A stretch of DNA of 64,000 nucleotides from Bostrychus sinensis (GCA_020698575.1 CM036251.1:9650288-9714287); one strand, 5' to 3'. Shown: positions 23,847-38,050, numbered from the stretch's first letter. The notes: generated by a model from the letters alone, not told the origin. Translations and numbers: made by a program.

Positions 23847-26800
23847 TGTATAAAAACTGTTCTAATTAAAACTACAAGCTGTGGGTGAAATCCTCGCGTT
23901 TTGATATATCTGGATTACGTCCTTGGCACCATTAGTGAGTCATTACTAAGGCGGCCAGCTAACCATATTACACTCCCAGCGCCAAGGTCACACGCCTGGG
24001 CTAATGGCTTATCAGTGCCTCGGATGTTTCAGCTAATCTCCCATGTTTACAATGTCAGCGTCTCTCGAAAGGTCAAACTGAAATTATTTAACCACTACAG
24101 TTTAAAATGTATCGACTCGGACTCAAGGACCTCTGCAGCTGCAGCGAAACACTCACTGTGAATGAAAACAAATACGAGTCATGCTTAGTTCATACGGTGC
24201 GATCAAATTCAGTGGTTTAAGACGGAACAGGGACCGTGCAAATTATCTTAGCCCAGTTGTATAAACATAATTATACTGAAATGTGAAGGAAATGCTCCCA
24301 TAGAGTCAAGGCGAACTTCAAACACTTTCAGGTCAAATTCCACACACAGGCAGGTTTGCCCAAAGTAGCAAAAGCAGGGATGGTACAGCACAGTTTGGTA
24401 GCTATAGCTCCCCAAAAGAAGACATTTTCCATTCATATACATTATTTTAAGTTATAAAGTGTGAAATACTATAGCAAAGGTGTCTAAAATTATTTCAAAA
24501 TGCCTGAAAAAAGCCTAATATGTCCTCTTTAAAAGCACTTGTGTCAGCTAAAATGGTGTCATGCAAGCGCCAGACAAGGTGTGCTTTTATATGAGATGTG
24601 TATTTGAAGCAAACTTTTCAAACATTAAGGAGCTGACATTTGTTATAAAGAAGAGACACAACGAGTAGTGGTGCAAGAGCCTAAAGGAACACCCTGATAC
24701 AAGTTTACATTTTAGCAAATCACTACTTTAATATTACAAGTTATGCTTATGTTATGTGATGGAGATGTGTTTTAATGCTGTGTTTTTAACTAAAGGCAAA
24801 AGCCATATGGAGCTGACTGAATAATACAAGACAATGCAGTCAGTTTTTCCCTTTCAGGGGTCACCGCAGCAAATCATCCGCATCCATTTAGCCCCATCCT
24901 CTGCATCCTTTTCTCTCACCACAGATAACGTCATGTGCTCTTTCACTTCATCCATAAATCACCTCTTGTCTTCCTCTAGGCCTCCTGTCTGGCTGCTCTA
25001 ACAATGGGAATGTTCCTGTGATAACACATCCCGTAGTGCTCCAAAACACTTCTTCTACACTGATTTTGATCCTTGCTAACTTCAATATTATTGCATCTCA
25101 TAAATTCACTATTTAAGGATTGTCGGCCTCACCTAGCGCCTGAAGCAGATGCTGTTTCTGGATCACATGTTGCAGTGATGAGACTCTGTTATCACTAATT
25201 AACTGAGTCACACTCTGATGCCAGAAATGACTGTGTTGTTGGTGCAATAACACGACTGGCAATTCAGAAATCAAACAAAGGCGCAGCTCCTAAACCCATA
25301 GGTCAGACTTTTTACAGGCAATTGTGTAATCTGTGTGATTAAGTTTTAATAATATAATCATCAAGTGAAAAGGTCCTGAGGTCATTATTTTTGTGCCAAA
25401 ACTCGAGTCAGTGACGTAGTACAAGGAAACTGTGTTACACAATAGTTTATCTTTGGCCTGTGATCAAACCAACAGCAAACCAAACTTTACAACATTATGA
25501 AAGTAAAAGTAAATTGAATAGACCATTTTCACACTTGAGCGTTTTCAAACAGAAGTTATGTTGTGATACTCCCAGTAGCAGTTGTAAGTGGCATAGAATA
25601 GCCATGCCCAAAAATATATAGTTTTTGCTCTGACAACTACATTTCATACATACAATAGGGTTGCAGAGACAAAACACACAGTTTATTACACATTATTACT
25701 TAAAATGAGCATGTTTTCATTTACAAAACATCAGCACTGTTATAATTCATTTGAGACACTTCCAGTCTAAAAGACTTGAATACCACATTGTTCTGTGGTC
25801 ATCAGTAGTTAGCTAATGCTAATTGTTGATAGCATTTCAGCTTTCTTCTTTACTTTCCTCGATAATTGTCAGTCACTGCGTCTGCAAACATGAAATTTAA
25901 TAAGTTTGTTGAAAAAACTCGCACCATTTTGCCTAGACAAGGCAGCACTATCTGGAAATGGGATTATGCAACAACTACTTCAGTTTTTTGTGAAAAAAAG
26001 TCTATTGAGATTTTACAAACATTCTTTGAAATCCAAAGGGTGAGTGCAATTACATGCACTTGGCCATTCAGGTTTTACTGGCTGTAAGCATGAAGGCATT
26101 ATATCCAAATGGGAAAATTATTCATCTTCTTCTGCTTATTCCAGTTAGGGGTCGTGGGGGCCTATCCCAGTAATATGGGCTTTAGGCGGGGTACACCCTG
26201 GACAAGGGCTAAGCCAGTTGCAGGGCTGACAAAGAGCCATAAACAGCCACACGCATGTCTTTGGATGGTGGGAGGAAGCCGGACAACCAGGAGAGAAACC
26301 ACCACCTTATGCATGACGGCCGGCCTGAGGATCAGTCTCACAACCTCTTTGCTGAGAGGCCAGAGCACTAAATTTACTGATAGTTGTTGACAAAAAACAC
26401 AATCACAGCTAACTAAAATCTGTTTAGCCACCAATAAATACTCCACAAAACTGCAACCTTCACTACAAGACAGACACTAAAGGAAGCTGTCACTGAAGTT
26501 TTTCTCCATCCTTTGCTCTTCCTTGTGGCAATGACAGCCCAAATAATAGGTAAGGACATGTTTAATTGGCTACTTTGTGCCCCCATCTTTTAACGTTGCC
26601 AGAAGTGTGACACATGATTTCTGAGTGGAGAATTGGTGAATCTAAAATAGCCCCTACAGAATGAGTGTGAGAGTGACTGGTTGTCTGTGTCAGCTCAGCA
26701 ACTAACTGACCACAGTCCAAGGTGCAACAGTTTTGGCAAATATCTAAAAAGGTACACCACAATCTCGAGCTGCCATAAGAAAATGATATCATAGTGTTGG

Positions 26801-28537
26801 ACCTAAAACAAACTCCTGCTTTTTCCTGATAGCAGACTCAACTTTTTTGCACATTGTTTGCTGCCAAAAACACTTTTTTATCAGGTTTCGCTGACCTTTT
26901 ACAGTCTCAGCTACTTTGTTTGATATCACTAAAGTTGTAGGACATTTTTTAGTATACAGGTGACATTTAGGACATTGTGATAATAAGGTTCCCACTGTTT
27001 TTTAAGAAATCATTTTGCAAAAACTTTTCTTGACATTTTAGGACAGCACTTTCTCGTTAATGGCCATAAATATGACAACAAGGCTTAAGTTATGTAGTGC
27101 CATCATCTTCAATCCATCACCCGACTCTGTCAAACTACAGCAGCCTTAGAGGGTCAAAACTAGGGCAAATCATGTAAAATTAAAAGCCATACGAGGTTAT
27201 AACTAAACAATCACAAAATATTACTGATCTTAAAAAAATGCAAGGAACTAATTACCATTTCCTGGACTGGAAAACTTCCAAAACTCTTGGGAATGAAAGT
27301 TGGCAGTGAACCAGTTCAGAAAGAAAAATTGAGGTACTTTGTAAATCTCTCACCTCTTAAAAGCACTGAACAAAGTTAATTTCATATGCAAGTCTTTTCA
27401 TTATTGCAATATTCAATAGTTTTTGCATATTGCAGTGCTCCTCAAACATGTGGGGCCATTTTTTTTTTTTACCTCTGACCATTTTACAGAATGTATTTTC
27501 AAGATTATTTTGCTACAGCCTTTAGGACATAAATTCACAATGTCACTGAATATTGAAACCATTCCAGCCAAAGAAGGACATAAGGCAGTGTACTCCTTGT
27601 GTCAGTCCCAGGCCCAGATAAATAGAGAGGGCTGCATCAGTGTAGGCACTTGGTGTGAAACCTATTCCAATTCAATATGCAAACAAATGAACACTAGAAG
27701 GCAGATTTGCTGTAAAGAAAAAAGCCAGAAGAGAAGAAAAATGAACATTTAAACTGTACTCATCCTCCCTGTGGCCCACTTTTGGGTCCCCAAACACCAT
27801 TTGCGAACCACTTACTGTATACATTTTCCTTCTATCATGCTTCTCAAACAAACTACTCAAAAGTTATAAAAGCTTTAATTTCAGAGCAGGTTGTCGTACG
27901 GTCTTCTCAGAGTGCACTCCTTGAACCCCGGGGTTGCACCTGTTACCCAGCTCAACCCCCAACTCCAGGCAAAAAAGTGATGGGTCAGGGGTCAGAGGTC
28001 GTCACATGCCTCTTCCTCCCTCCACACATGTATCCTGTCGGCCATGTTGGGAGCTGAGTCTCGTATTATTTATGTAGCAGCATGTCTCGGTCTGTTTACT
28101 GTGGACCAGGATACAGAGATCAACCCTGACAGCAAGGCTAACGTCATCTGATAAAAAACATATTTCAACTCGTTACAACAAGACAATCTCCCACCGATCT
28201 AAAATTAATAAATGCCGAAGTTTATTTTGGGATGGCTGCGTTTGTTATGTCTTTGAAGTAGATTATCAAAGGCTTGTATCAGTGCTTTCTCTGCAAAACG
28301 CTGCTAAAGCCACAAGCAGCATACGTAATTCAAATCAGACATTTACATTTTAACTGCTCTGTGTAGAACTTGCTAAATTAATTCTCTGAGGATATTTATA
28401 TTTTTGAACAGTGTATCTGTGGGAAAACTACACACTATTGAAAAGTATCTTCTTAACTCCAATTACCAATTTAAACATATTTTAAAGTGTGGTTTGAATG
28501 GTGGCAAAGAGCACTCCTGCCTCTCACAAACGAGGTC
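23847..28537. other. No gene seen; mostly unique sequence with repeat fragments
   Basis: 23885-24200 is complex, CpG-containing sequence that could be a conserved element. The rest holds a piggyBac-like MITE fragment (24380-24530), a CAGGGGTCACCGCAGC repeat (24838-24925), the SINE at 26137 and a repeat at 27590-27745. Confidence 0.5.
26137..26380 (-). repeat. Teleost SINE-type repeat, fuller copy
   Basis: GGGGTCGTGGGGGCCTATCC, GGCGGGGTACACCCTGGACA, GTCTTTGGATGGTGGGAGGA and AGCCGG follow in the order typical of a very common teleost repeat. The right end on the minus strand is tRNA-like (TAGTGCTCTGGCCTCTCAGC, then GTTGTGAGACTGATCC). A fragment occurs at 290-340. Confidence 0.65.
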
Positions 28538-28539
28538 AT

Positions 28540-30350
28540 GTTTTAGACCTGGTTTAGTCCTAGATTAATCCTGGTTTAGTTAAGTTTTAGACCTGTTTTA
28601 GGACCTGGTTTAGTCATGTTCAGGACCTGGTTTAGTCCTACATTAGGCCTGGTTTAGTTGTGTTTTAGAACTGTTAGAACTGGTTTAGTCCTGGTTTAAG
28701 ACCTGGTTTAGGACCTGGTTTAGGACCTGGTTTAGGACCTGGTTTAGGACCTGGTTTAGGACCTGGTTTAGGACCTGGTTTAGTCATGTTTAAGACCTGG
28801 TTTAGTCCTAGAAAAGTCCTGGTTTAGTTGTGTTGTAGAACTGTTAGAACTGGTTTAGTCCTGGTTTAAGACCTGGTTTAGGACCTGGTTTAGGACCTGG
28901 TTTAGGACCTGGTTTAGGACCTGGTTTAGTTTTGTTTTAGACCTGGTTTAGTCATGTTTTAGACCCGGTTTAGTCGTAGATAAGTCCTGGTTTAGTTATG
29001 TTTTAGACCTGGTCTAGTCCTACATTAGACCTGGTTTAGTCATGTTTTAGACCTTGTTTAGTTCTAGATTAGAACTGGTTTAGTCCTGGTTTAGGACCTG
29101 GTTTAGGACCTGGTTTAGTCCTAGATAAGTCCTGGTTTAGTCATGTTTTAGACCTGGTTTAGTCCTAGATTAATCCTGGTTTAGTTGAGTTTTAGACCTG
29201 TTTTAGGACTTGGTTTAGTCATGTTCAGGACCTGGTTTAGTCAAGTTTTAGACCTCGCTTAGTCCTTGATAAGTCCTGGTTTAGTCATGTTTTAGACCTG
29301 GTTTAGTCCTACATTAGGCCTGATTTAGTTGTGTTTTAGAACTGTTAGAACTGGTTTAGTTTTGGTTTAGGATCTGGTTTAGGACCTGGTTTAGGACCTG
29401 GTTTAGTCCTAGATAAGTCCTGGTTTAGTCATGTTTTAGACCTGGTTTAGTCCTAGATTAATCCTGGTTTCAGTTTTAGACCTCGCTTAGTCCTAGATAA
29501 GTCCTGGTTTAGTCCTGTTTTAGACCTGGTCTAGTCCTACATTAGACCTGGTTTAGTCCTACATTAGACCTGGTTTAGTCATGTTTTAGACCATGTTTAG
29601 TTCTAGATTAGTGCTGGTTTATGTTTTAGACCTGGTTTAGTCCTAGATTAATCCTGGTTTAGTTGAGTTTTAGACCTGTTTTAGGACTTGGTTTAGTCAT
29701 GTTCAGGACCTGGTTTAGTCAAGTTTTAGACCTCGCTTAGTCCTTGATAAGTCCTGGTTTAGTCATGTTTTAGACCTGGTTTAGTCCTACATTAGGCCTG
29801 ATTTAGTTGTGTTTTAGAACTGTTAGAACTGGTTTAGTTTTGGTTTAGGATCTGGTTTAGGACCTGGTTTAGGACCTGGTTTAGTCCTAGATAAGTCCTG
29901 GTTTAGTCATGTTTTAGACCTGGTTTAGTCCTAGATTAATCCTGGTTTCAGTTTTAGACCTCGCTTAGTCCTAGATAAGTCCTGGTTTAGTCCTGTTTTA
30001 GACCTGGTCTAGTCCTACATTAGACCTGGTTTAGTCCTACATTAGACCTGGTTTAGTCATGTTTTAGACCATGTTTAGTTCTAGATTAGTGCTGGTTTAG
30101 TCATTTTAGGACCTGGTTTAGTCCTACATTACACCTGGTTTAGTCATGTTTTAGACCTTGTTTAGTCCTAGATAAGTCCTGGTTTAGTTATGTTTTAGAC
30201 CTGGTCTAGTCCTACATTAGACCTGGTTTAGTCATGTTTTAGACCTTGTTTAGTTCTAGATTAGTGCTGGTTTAGTCATTTTAGGACCTGGTTTAGTCCT
30301 AGATTAGTCCTGGTTTAGTCCTACATTAGTCCTGGTTTAGTCATGTTTAG
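28540..30350 (+). repeat. CTGGTTTAG minisatellite, 1.8 kb array
   Basis: Over a hundred variants of an 11-13-base unit (ACCTGGTTTAGG, CCTGGTTTAGTC, TTTTAGACCTGG) stand in tandem, with higher-order structure. Two 478-bp blocks (29143-29620 and 29621-30098) abut and show no difference by eye. The same unit recurs at 38745-39150, 45181-46035, 54603-54720 and 61877-62670. No gene. Confidence 0.95.
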
Positions 30351-30904
30351 GCTTCAGCAGATTTTATTTGTTTTTTATGACGATGAGAGATCATACACTA
30401 CACAATTTCTCAAAACAACTCAAACTCTCTGGAGGCCGGTGGGTAATCAGTCCACACAACATGATGTTCCCATCGTTAGTGCAGTGCTCCAGAGTCAAAC
30501 CAAGTCATCCATATTTTTTTAAAGAGATGAAAAGCATGTGAATAAAAGCGCTGCACAAAAACACAACCAAAATTTAAATAAAAAAAAACAAAAACAAAGA
30601 TCACGAGTAAACACTTTGTTCCTGTCGCTCACCACCAGGAATGCCAGGTATGTCCATAATTCAGAAATCTCGGGAAGCAAATCCTGCAAATATTTGTCCC
30701 CAGTCGTCCCGGGACAGGCATCCGCTCAGTTCTTATCAACCATCCCATCTGAAATCTCACAAAAATCTGCCTCCTCCTCCTCCTCGTTCACTATAAACAG
30801 GTGAAACGTAACAATATCAGGGTCGCCGGGGTTTGTTGACACTGTTGGCTCCCCGTCGCTAATCACAACAAACGCAAGAAGAGCAAGTGACAACACAAAA
30901 GAAT

Positions 30905-31310
30905 CACAAACTGGAGGCAAAAGTACTCCAAATATGTAAAAATACTGCTACTTTTATTACAAGTACAATTAAAAAGTAGAAGGACTCAACGAAACTGTTA
31001 CTTGACATAAAAAATATTCAGTAGAAAGTAGAAAGTACTTCTGCTACTGCTACAACTGTCACTACTATCACAGCTACAACTACTACAAATATTACTGCTA
31101 CTACTTCTACTAATACTGAACTCAACCCACTACGACTACTACTAGTACTCAACAAAATTCTTACTTGAGCAAAAGTAAAAAAAAATATCAAGTATAAAGT
31201 TTACTAAAGTAGAAAATAATTAGTGCTACTACCACTACTACTATTACTACTAATACTACTTCTGCTGCTGCTATTACCTCTACTACTAATGATACTACTA
31301 CTACAACCAA
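30905..31310. repeat. ACTTGAGTA/AAGTACTT arms with ACT triplet arrays
   Basis: Fragments of AGTACTTTTACTTG-type arms (30920-31060, 31160-31220) alternate with imperfect ACT/TACTAC runs. This resembles the organisation at 22882-23838 and 46165-46290. Further pieces lie at 31375-31500. Confidence 0.6.
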
Positions 31311-32457
31311 AGCAAATATTTTTTTCTTTGCCCCTGAGGTGAAAAAATATTTTGGTCATTTAGAGATTAGAAGTAAAAGACTCTTCTTCTTCAAATAGTT
31401 ACTAAAGTAAAAGTGATTGATAAATATACTCAATGAAAGCATATGACTACTTTTACTACTACTACTGCTCCTACTACTACAACTATTACTACTACTAAAA
31501 GTAACAGTGTTAGGTATCTCGTTACTTTCCACCTCTGCATGTAACAAACTATTTTTTCACATAAAACTTCAGCACACATTACTGGAAGAAGGAAACATGA
31601 ACAGCAGCTACTTTCCTCTTTCTCAAAAAAAGTTTTCCATACAATATAAATCAGGAACTTGGAAATGAAAGAAGAAAATATTTTCAAAGCCCTGGTGAAA
31701 ACTTAAACTGACTGATTAAAACTATAAATCTGCCTTTTTAAACATGCGCATTGAGAAGACTGTTATCTCCAGTGTGGACTCTGTCTATGGGGAGGCATTT
31801 AGCACAGTCTGAGCATATTTTAATGCTAGTTTAATCTTTTTATTTCACAAGACAGCATGAGAAACACAATCATGAAACATTAAGTGTCGCAGAATCACAA
31901 AGTGGGCTGTTTTTGTTCAATATTTTATCCCACTGCTGGTTTTAATACAAGATTATTCAGATTTTGCACACACCAACTGAGTAACCTATTCTGTAAGTAA
32001 TGCTACAGTGTTAACATGAAAAATTAAGTCTAATGTGTAATATGCATAAGGTTTATATGGCTTAATATAAATGAGTGCGTTTACATGCTCCTGAGTATCC
32101 CGGATTTTTTGTGCATGTAAACACACAGCATCTCGAATTCAGTATCCGGGATAAGCCAGTAGCCTTATGAGAAACCAGGATACTCTACCTGGAAAACTCA
32201 GACAGAAGCCGGGATATTTTGTCACGTTTACAAAGTATCCTGGTTTCTGAGTTCTGCTGGGAATTGCACATGTGCGACGCAGCAAAACAAACATGTCCAG
32301 GCTTTCAAAACTCATAAAAATCATGTAATATTCAACAAAGCGAAGCCGTCCTCTCAGTCAGGCGGCCACCGTGCTCAGTGCTGGTTACAGTGTTAACTAT
32401 CGCTACACTACAGCGGCTGCGGGGCACTGCTGTGATCCTCGCTGTATTCTCTTTAAT

Positions 32458-33057
32458 CAGGGTTCATACACTTTTTTACCAAGAATTTTCCATGACTTTT
32501 CCAAAACTTCTGACTAAATTTCCAAGACCCGGAAATGATTTACATGTTAAACGTGGTACATTAGAAACATACTTTTGCTGCAACTTCATTTGTTAAAATA
32601 GGAAATTAGTCATGTAAAGAAAAAAAAAAAAAAGTTGGAGCTTTTCAGAGATATATTGTTCCACAAATTTTACTGACTTAAAGCCTATACAGCAGCGATT
32701 AAAAGATAATTATGCTTGGCAGGTTGGTTTAAAGTGCATTTTTAAAAAGTTAAATATTTTGTGGCTCACTTTGAGTTTGACAAGTATAAAAATTAAGATC
32801 CATCATCAGTGCACGAGACAGGTTTGTGCTTTAGAGAATGTTTTTAACAAAGTTGGTATAAAGATGTTAATGGAGTTATTACTCTCTTAACTGTGCTAAT
32901 TTAAATATACATTTTTTTCTAGCTGGCGTAGGTTTAACCAGTAGTGGGCTTACTCAGTTACTCAGACTGTTTAAATTTCCAACACTTTTCCAAAACTTAG
33001 CACAAAAATATAAAATTCCAAAACTTTTCCAGGTTTTCAATGACTGTACAAACCATG
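32458..33057. mobile_element. MITE with CAGGGTTCATACAC end
   Basis: The left CAGGGTTCATACACTTTTTT and right AATGACTGTACAAACCATG are inverted relatives. Both arms carry TTTCCAAAACTT / CCAAGACCC words (TCCATGACTTTTCC, AAACTTTTCCAGG). I could not see a clear target duplication. Confidence 0.5.
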
Positions 33058-33059
33058 TA

Positions 33060-33951
33060 TACTTTATACATAATCGCCACGCACTGCTGCAATGACAGAA
33101 TGTCTTTGTTTGGCTTTTTCTTGCTCCTCTCTTGCTGGAAATGTGTTAAATGAGCCGTATCTGTTAGCAAACTCTATACAGCGCTTAGCTCGCTGCTGAA
33201 TGAGTTATAACCACCCGCACCGCAATCCACTAATCCAGGATACTGCCATTTGTCGAGTACACAGGTTCTCTAAATCTAAACACACTCAATGATTATGTTT
33301 AAAGTGAACACCATTTAAACAAGTCAATATTAAAGGTCATAAGTTGGCAAAGTGAACTGTACCAGTGAGCTATCCCATAAATAAAGTGCAATCATAACCA
33401 CTTGCAACCCAGAAGAGTTACAGTTGTTGTGATGAGGAATCTTCTGAATCGCTCGAATGAAACTGTCAGCGAGTATCCATCTGTTTTATTCAATCAGTAA
33501 AAGGCCATTTTACTTACATCAGTAACAGCTGTCAAATCTGAAACATGCACACCTGCCAGCACATAATCTGAATTTTGGCAGGTCTGATAAAAACACATTG
33601 AGCAGAGCAGTACAAGATTGGTTAGTAGTTTTTTAATTTTCTGTAGAAGACTATGCAAGTTCTCCCTACAGAGGCTGCAGTGGACCAAAGAAATGATTTG
33701 TCATGCCCAGCACAGCAATTAATCAACGTATAGTGGATGTGGAGGGACTTTTTTTATTTATTTTTTATTAAACCAACAACAATAATGCATATTACAATGT
33801 AAACCCAAAACACAAATGAACAGACAAACATACAGCAAGAGGGGAAAAAAAACATTCATCTTCAAGAATATGATTAAGTAGGCGTTATCTTCCATTAAAT
33901 ACATTTTCTTAAGAAGTTAACGTTCTATCTTTTTTTTTTCTATTACTGAAA

Positions 33952-33993
<42 letters not shown>

Positions 33994-36029
33994 ATTTTAT
34001 TTGTAATGCACTTTACATTTCAGTGAAATCTCAAAGTGCTACACTGAGAGCATAAAAAGATGACAAAAACACTTACAAATTACATTTAAAAACATCCTAA
34101 CACAAGAGAAAACAAGGCAAAATCCTAGTAGGCCTTTTTAAACAGAAATGTCTTTAGTCCTTTCTTAATATGTTGCAGGGATTTCAGCAAAGAATTAATT
34201 TCAGTGTTAAAAAAAGACAAAACAAAGGCTGCAATTTAAATTATCTCTGTTTATGAATGAAATATTTAGCATGTAAAACAAAACATTTATCAATAAATTC
34301 AAGTTGTTTGTTGATTGAGTTTTCATAGTAAAAAAAAAAAATCTTTCAAACAGAATTGATGTGTTATGTTATAGTGGTCAAACAGGTGAGGCTGCAAATG
34401 CTTAAACAAGTTTTTGGTCTTCTCACATTCAAAAAACAAATAACTAATCTATTTTCAATCTCCATGTATTTGGATAAGTCACAATTAACAGGGTAAATCT
34501 TATGTAAAATCTTAAAATGAGTCTCTTTAATTTTGTTTGAGGTAGTGTATTTATTGGGCAAAAGCCATGATTTGTGCCAGTCAGTTTCCTGAATAAATGA
34601 AAAGTATTTTATATTATGAGTAGATATTAAATTTGGTTCATCTAGGTCTTAAAATTTGTCAAAACATTATGTTAATATCACACAAAGTAGTGTCACTGCA
34701 ATAACAAAATATATTTATTGAAGAAATGTTATCACTGAAATGCACAATTCATTTTTCATTTTCTTATGCAGCATTGGAATTCTTTCATCTGTATTAGACG
34801 TTTAAATTGAAAACTTTGAGTTACAGAGAGAAGTATGGCCAATTCTTTAAAGCTTAGTGTAAAATTCATACAGACTATTGTTCTGTTGTTTAAAATACTG
34901 GCATTCAATTTCACTCTAAGTGGCTTAAAAAGGTCTTAAATTTCACAAGACAAAACCTGGAGCTAACCTGGTTTATTATTACCACCTTTATCTGTCAGGT
35001 CAAACCCATTTAACAGCAATTCCACCTGTCTAATACAATTTAATTCATAGGATAAATTACTTTTAATTGGAACAACAACTAGTCTATAGGCTAGGCTATA
35101 GCTTTCATTCAGAGATAAAAAAAAAATCTGTAAAAGGAAGGATATGGAAAGACTTACCAGAGTATAACACAAACAGGTGACCTCACATTAACTAGGTAAA
35201 ATAAACATATTAAGAAAAGATCACATAGTTAAATATATTTTTATCTAACTGTCAGCATTGTTATCTTGAATAAAATGAATAATAAAAGTTATCAAGTAAT
35301 AAATTAGTCCAGCTTTATTGATGCAACTCAACAACCAATGCCTTACTGATTAAATATTCAGCCCTAACCCTAACAACAGAAGTCACACAACCCAATGTAC
35401 TCTTTGTGCCAGTGCCAAGCCTAAACAAACGGAGAGCATCCGGACAAAAATCTAAAGAGTCACGGCACATTAGTAGGCAGATAATACAGCTAAAAGGAAA
35501 GAAAAATGTGACTTATTCTTACCAAATAAGCTGTGTTTAAGTATTTCAGAGATTTCTTTCAATGGGATGTTTTAAAGCTTTAATGCTGAACAGTTATAGC
35601 TGGGTTTAATAAAGGATTGTAACACGTCGACTGAATCGAGCAGCAGACTACAGACCGACCAGTCTCAAGGTAATAAATGAGTGAGAGAAACAAGAATGTG
35701 AATAGTAATAGTGAAACCAAATCTGTGGGTGCCATGCTGTAATGCTATAGGAACTTTAGCTGATCTCAAAAATGTGTTTAAACTTGTCATCATTACAAGC
35801 GAACGCAAAATCCACAAAAGTTACAAATCATCACCTGGTTTAGAGCCTAGATCCCAGACACCTGCAAGCCCTGGTTCTGGAGTGGAGCCCCTGTTTTTTC
35901 GGCTCCCTGCCATCTGACATCTGTTTTTTTTTTTTTAGGACAATTGATAAATAAGTAGCCGAGCATCTGCCTCTGCATTGTCCTGATAAAATAAAACCAA
36001 GAGTTGACAAAGGCCATAGACTTATATTC
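33060..36029. other. No gene seen
   Basis: Very AT-rich sequence with poly-A/T runs, the ATA microsatellite and a repeat fragment at 35390-35515. No open frame is gene-like. Confidence 0.5.
33955..33992. repeat. (ATA)n microsatellite
   Basis: A clean run of about twelve ATA triplets. Confidence 0.95.
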
Positions 36030-36690
36030 AGTACTCCACTTCATTACTTGAGTAAAAGTATAGATCCTCCTGGTTAAATATTACTCCAATGCAAGGAAAA
36101 GTTGCTAAGTCAAATGTTTACTTGAGTTAAAGTACTGGAGTATGGGCTTTCATATCTACTACATTCAAGTCACAAATTTGCAGCTCCAAAAATATGAATA
36201 CAACACATTTTACATCATTTTAGTGAGGAAATGTGGGGCTCAACTTATAAAATCATAATAGATAAGATTGTTCTACAGCAAAATGAGCCATACATGTGTA
36301 TTATAAATAAAGCTGAGTATTTTGATTACACTAATCCATTATTTTAAAACTAGTTTATTATAGAATTGTGGAAATAAAGTTCAAAGCAAACACTAAATCA
36401 CTTCCAGATTGTGTCCAGAGGTTCTTTTTAGTTTCTGAGAGCAAATATGAGTAGTATTATGTAGTAAATAATTATGTTTAGGGAGTAAGTCAGTCAGAGT
36501 AAGACAATTTCTCTGCAGAAGTTACTTTTGCTTTTTTATAAATGTAGTGGACTAAAAAGTATATTTATCTTTTAAATGTAGTGGAGTAAAGGTAGTAAGT
36601 TACCCCTAAAAATACTACTCAGGTAAAGTACAGCTTCTCAAAAACTACAGTCAAGTAAATTTAATTTGTTAATGCCCACCTCTGGTTATA
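36030..36690. mobile_element. ACTTGAGTAAAAGT-armed element (inverted relative at 63139-63790)
   Basis: The sequence read backwards matches 63139-63790 over most of its length (GAGTAGTATTTTTAGGGGTA, AAAAGATAAATAT, TTCCTCACTAAAATGATG, GGAGCTGCAAATTTGTGAC). There is no transposase. Ends are not sharply defined. Confidence 0.6.
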
Positions 36691-37429
36691 AAAAAACACA
36701 TTTTGTAGCCTTTTTTACCACACAGTTGCATGTAAAGGCTGATTAGATGAGCAAAACACATGAGTTCAATAAACAGCACCAGTAAATATGACAACTTTTG
36801 CGTATCCAAATTGTCTGCCGCTCTTTACAGATACATATTTAATACTTCTGGCAACAACTGTCTCTTTGGATCCAATATATAGGCTACACTTTGAATAGAG
36901 TGTGCTGTTAGCCTGTCAAAACGTGTACTAAAAGCTGCTAAAGTGCCAACCTAAGAAGGTACCTCCATTTACCACGCTATTACACGCTGTGGCACCAACA
37001 TTACATCAGTGCTGTATTGACAAGTACGTAAAAATGTAAGACAACTGATGTTAAACAGATAACAGTTTTGCAGATGCTTAAAGACTGCAAAACTTTAGAT
37101 CCCAAACATCTCCAAAAGTAAAATTAACGCTTGTTTTTTTGGGGGGTAGAAGAGAATAACCACTATATGATCTTCTTCTGGTGTTGTAATCGCGCTGAAA
37201 TCCAACACTTCTCCACTTGTACCCTGCAGAAGACCCCTGGTGGTCTCTGGGAAGGAACAGTGGCTAACTAACAGCGCTAACCCAAAACGCAATGTAAACA
37301 CTACGGTAAAGCCACTTGGGGGTACGCCTTTTACGCGCAAAACCCAACTTTTAAACTTAAATCCTTGAATTAATACAATCTTTTATCTTTGCCATACGAG
37401 TTTTCTCTTTGTATTTTGAACCCTTGGAA

Positions 37430-38050
37430 GTTGTGACAGTAGCGGCTACGTTGTTGCAGCAGCGTTGCGAAGTCGGTGTGTTATTTCTCCATTGACTGCA
37501 ACGCATCATGGGCTACAAACTTTACGCTGTCGACGCATCATTGTATGTCCGCTAAATGGGTGAGTATAAAAATCGCTAAAATCTCACTCTTCTGACAGTT
37601 TTACGCGCAGTCGCAAGAGACACGCTATCGCTTTTCCTCACTGCAGGACAAACTGAAACTTGGCAGCCGAGGGAAAGAAAAGTGACGAGACTTGTGGCTT
37701 AAAGACACTTTCAATTCGGAAGAAATGGACCCGTGGCGAACTTTTACGTACCTTTTCTGGCGTTGGTGCGCGTCTCTCAGTCGATAGTCCACTTGGCAGC
37801 GCTTGGCACGGCTTCCGAAATGCGTAGTTTTTTGAGTAGAAAGAGCGAAAAATTCCGACTGCGGTGGAGCTGCTGAACTCTTGGAGTGACAGTGATTTTT
37901 CTCGCTCGGCTCCTCTCTCTCTCTGCGTGTCTCCAGTCACAGGCGCTGCAGTTTTTTCCAGCACTGCCTGCCTGACGCGGGGACGAGCGCAATGGGATTC
38001 GGGGCTGGACGAAAGCAGCGGGAGCGCGCACTCCACGAGACTTGGATGTC
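37430..38050. promoter_or_regulatory. CpG-rich block, possible (bidirectional) promoter
   Basis: CG dinucleotides are frequent here, unlike the flanks. A minus-strand donor-like site (CCAGAAAAG|GTACGT) ends a potential exon at 37752, and a plus-strand donor-like site (AAATGG|GTGAGT) ends one at 37558. A GCATCATGGGCTACAAAC stretch at about 37504-37521 resembles ZNF143-type promoter motifs read on the minus strand. No open frame here looks like a real protein. A hAT-like element begins at about 38063. It may be the start of the gene that owns the exon candidate at 1907-1987, but nothing seen here proves that. Confidence 0.35.

Noticed and set aside
28540..30350. CRISPR-like repeat array
   Set aside because: Units are only 11-13 bases, directly adjacent without spacers, in a vertebrate genome.
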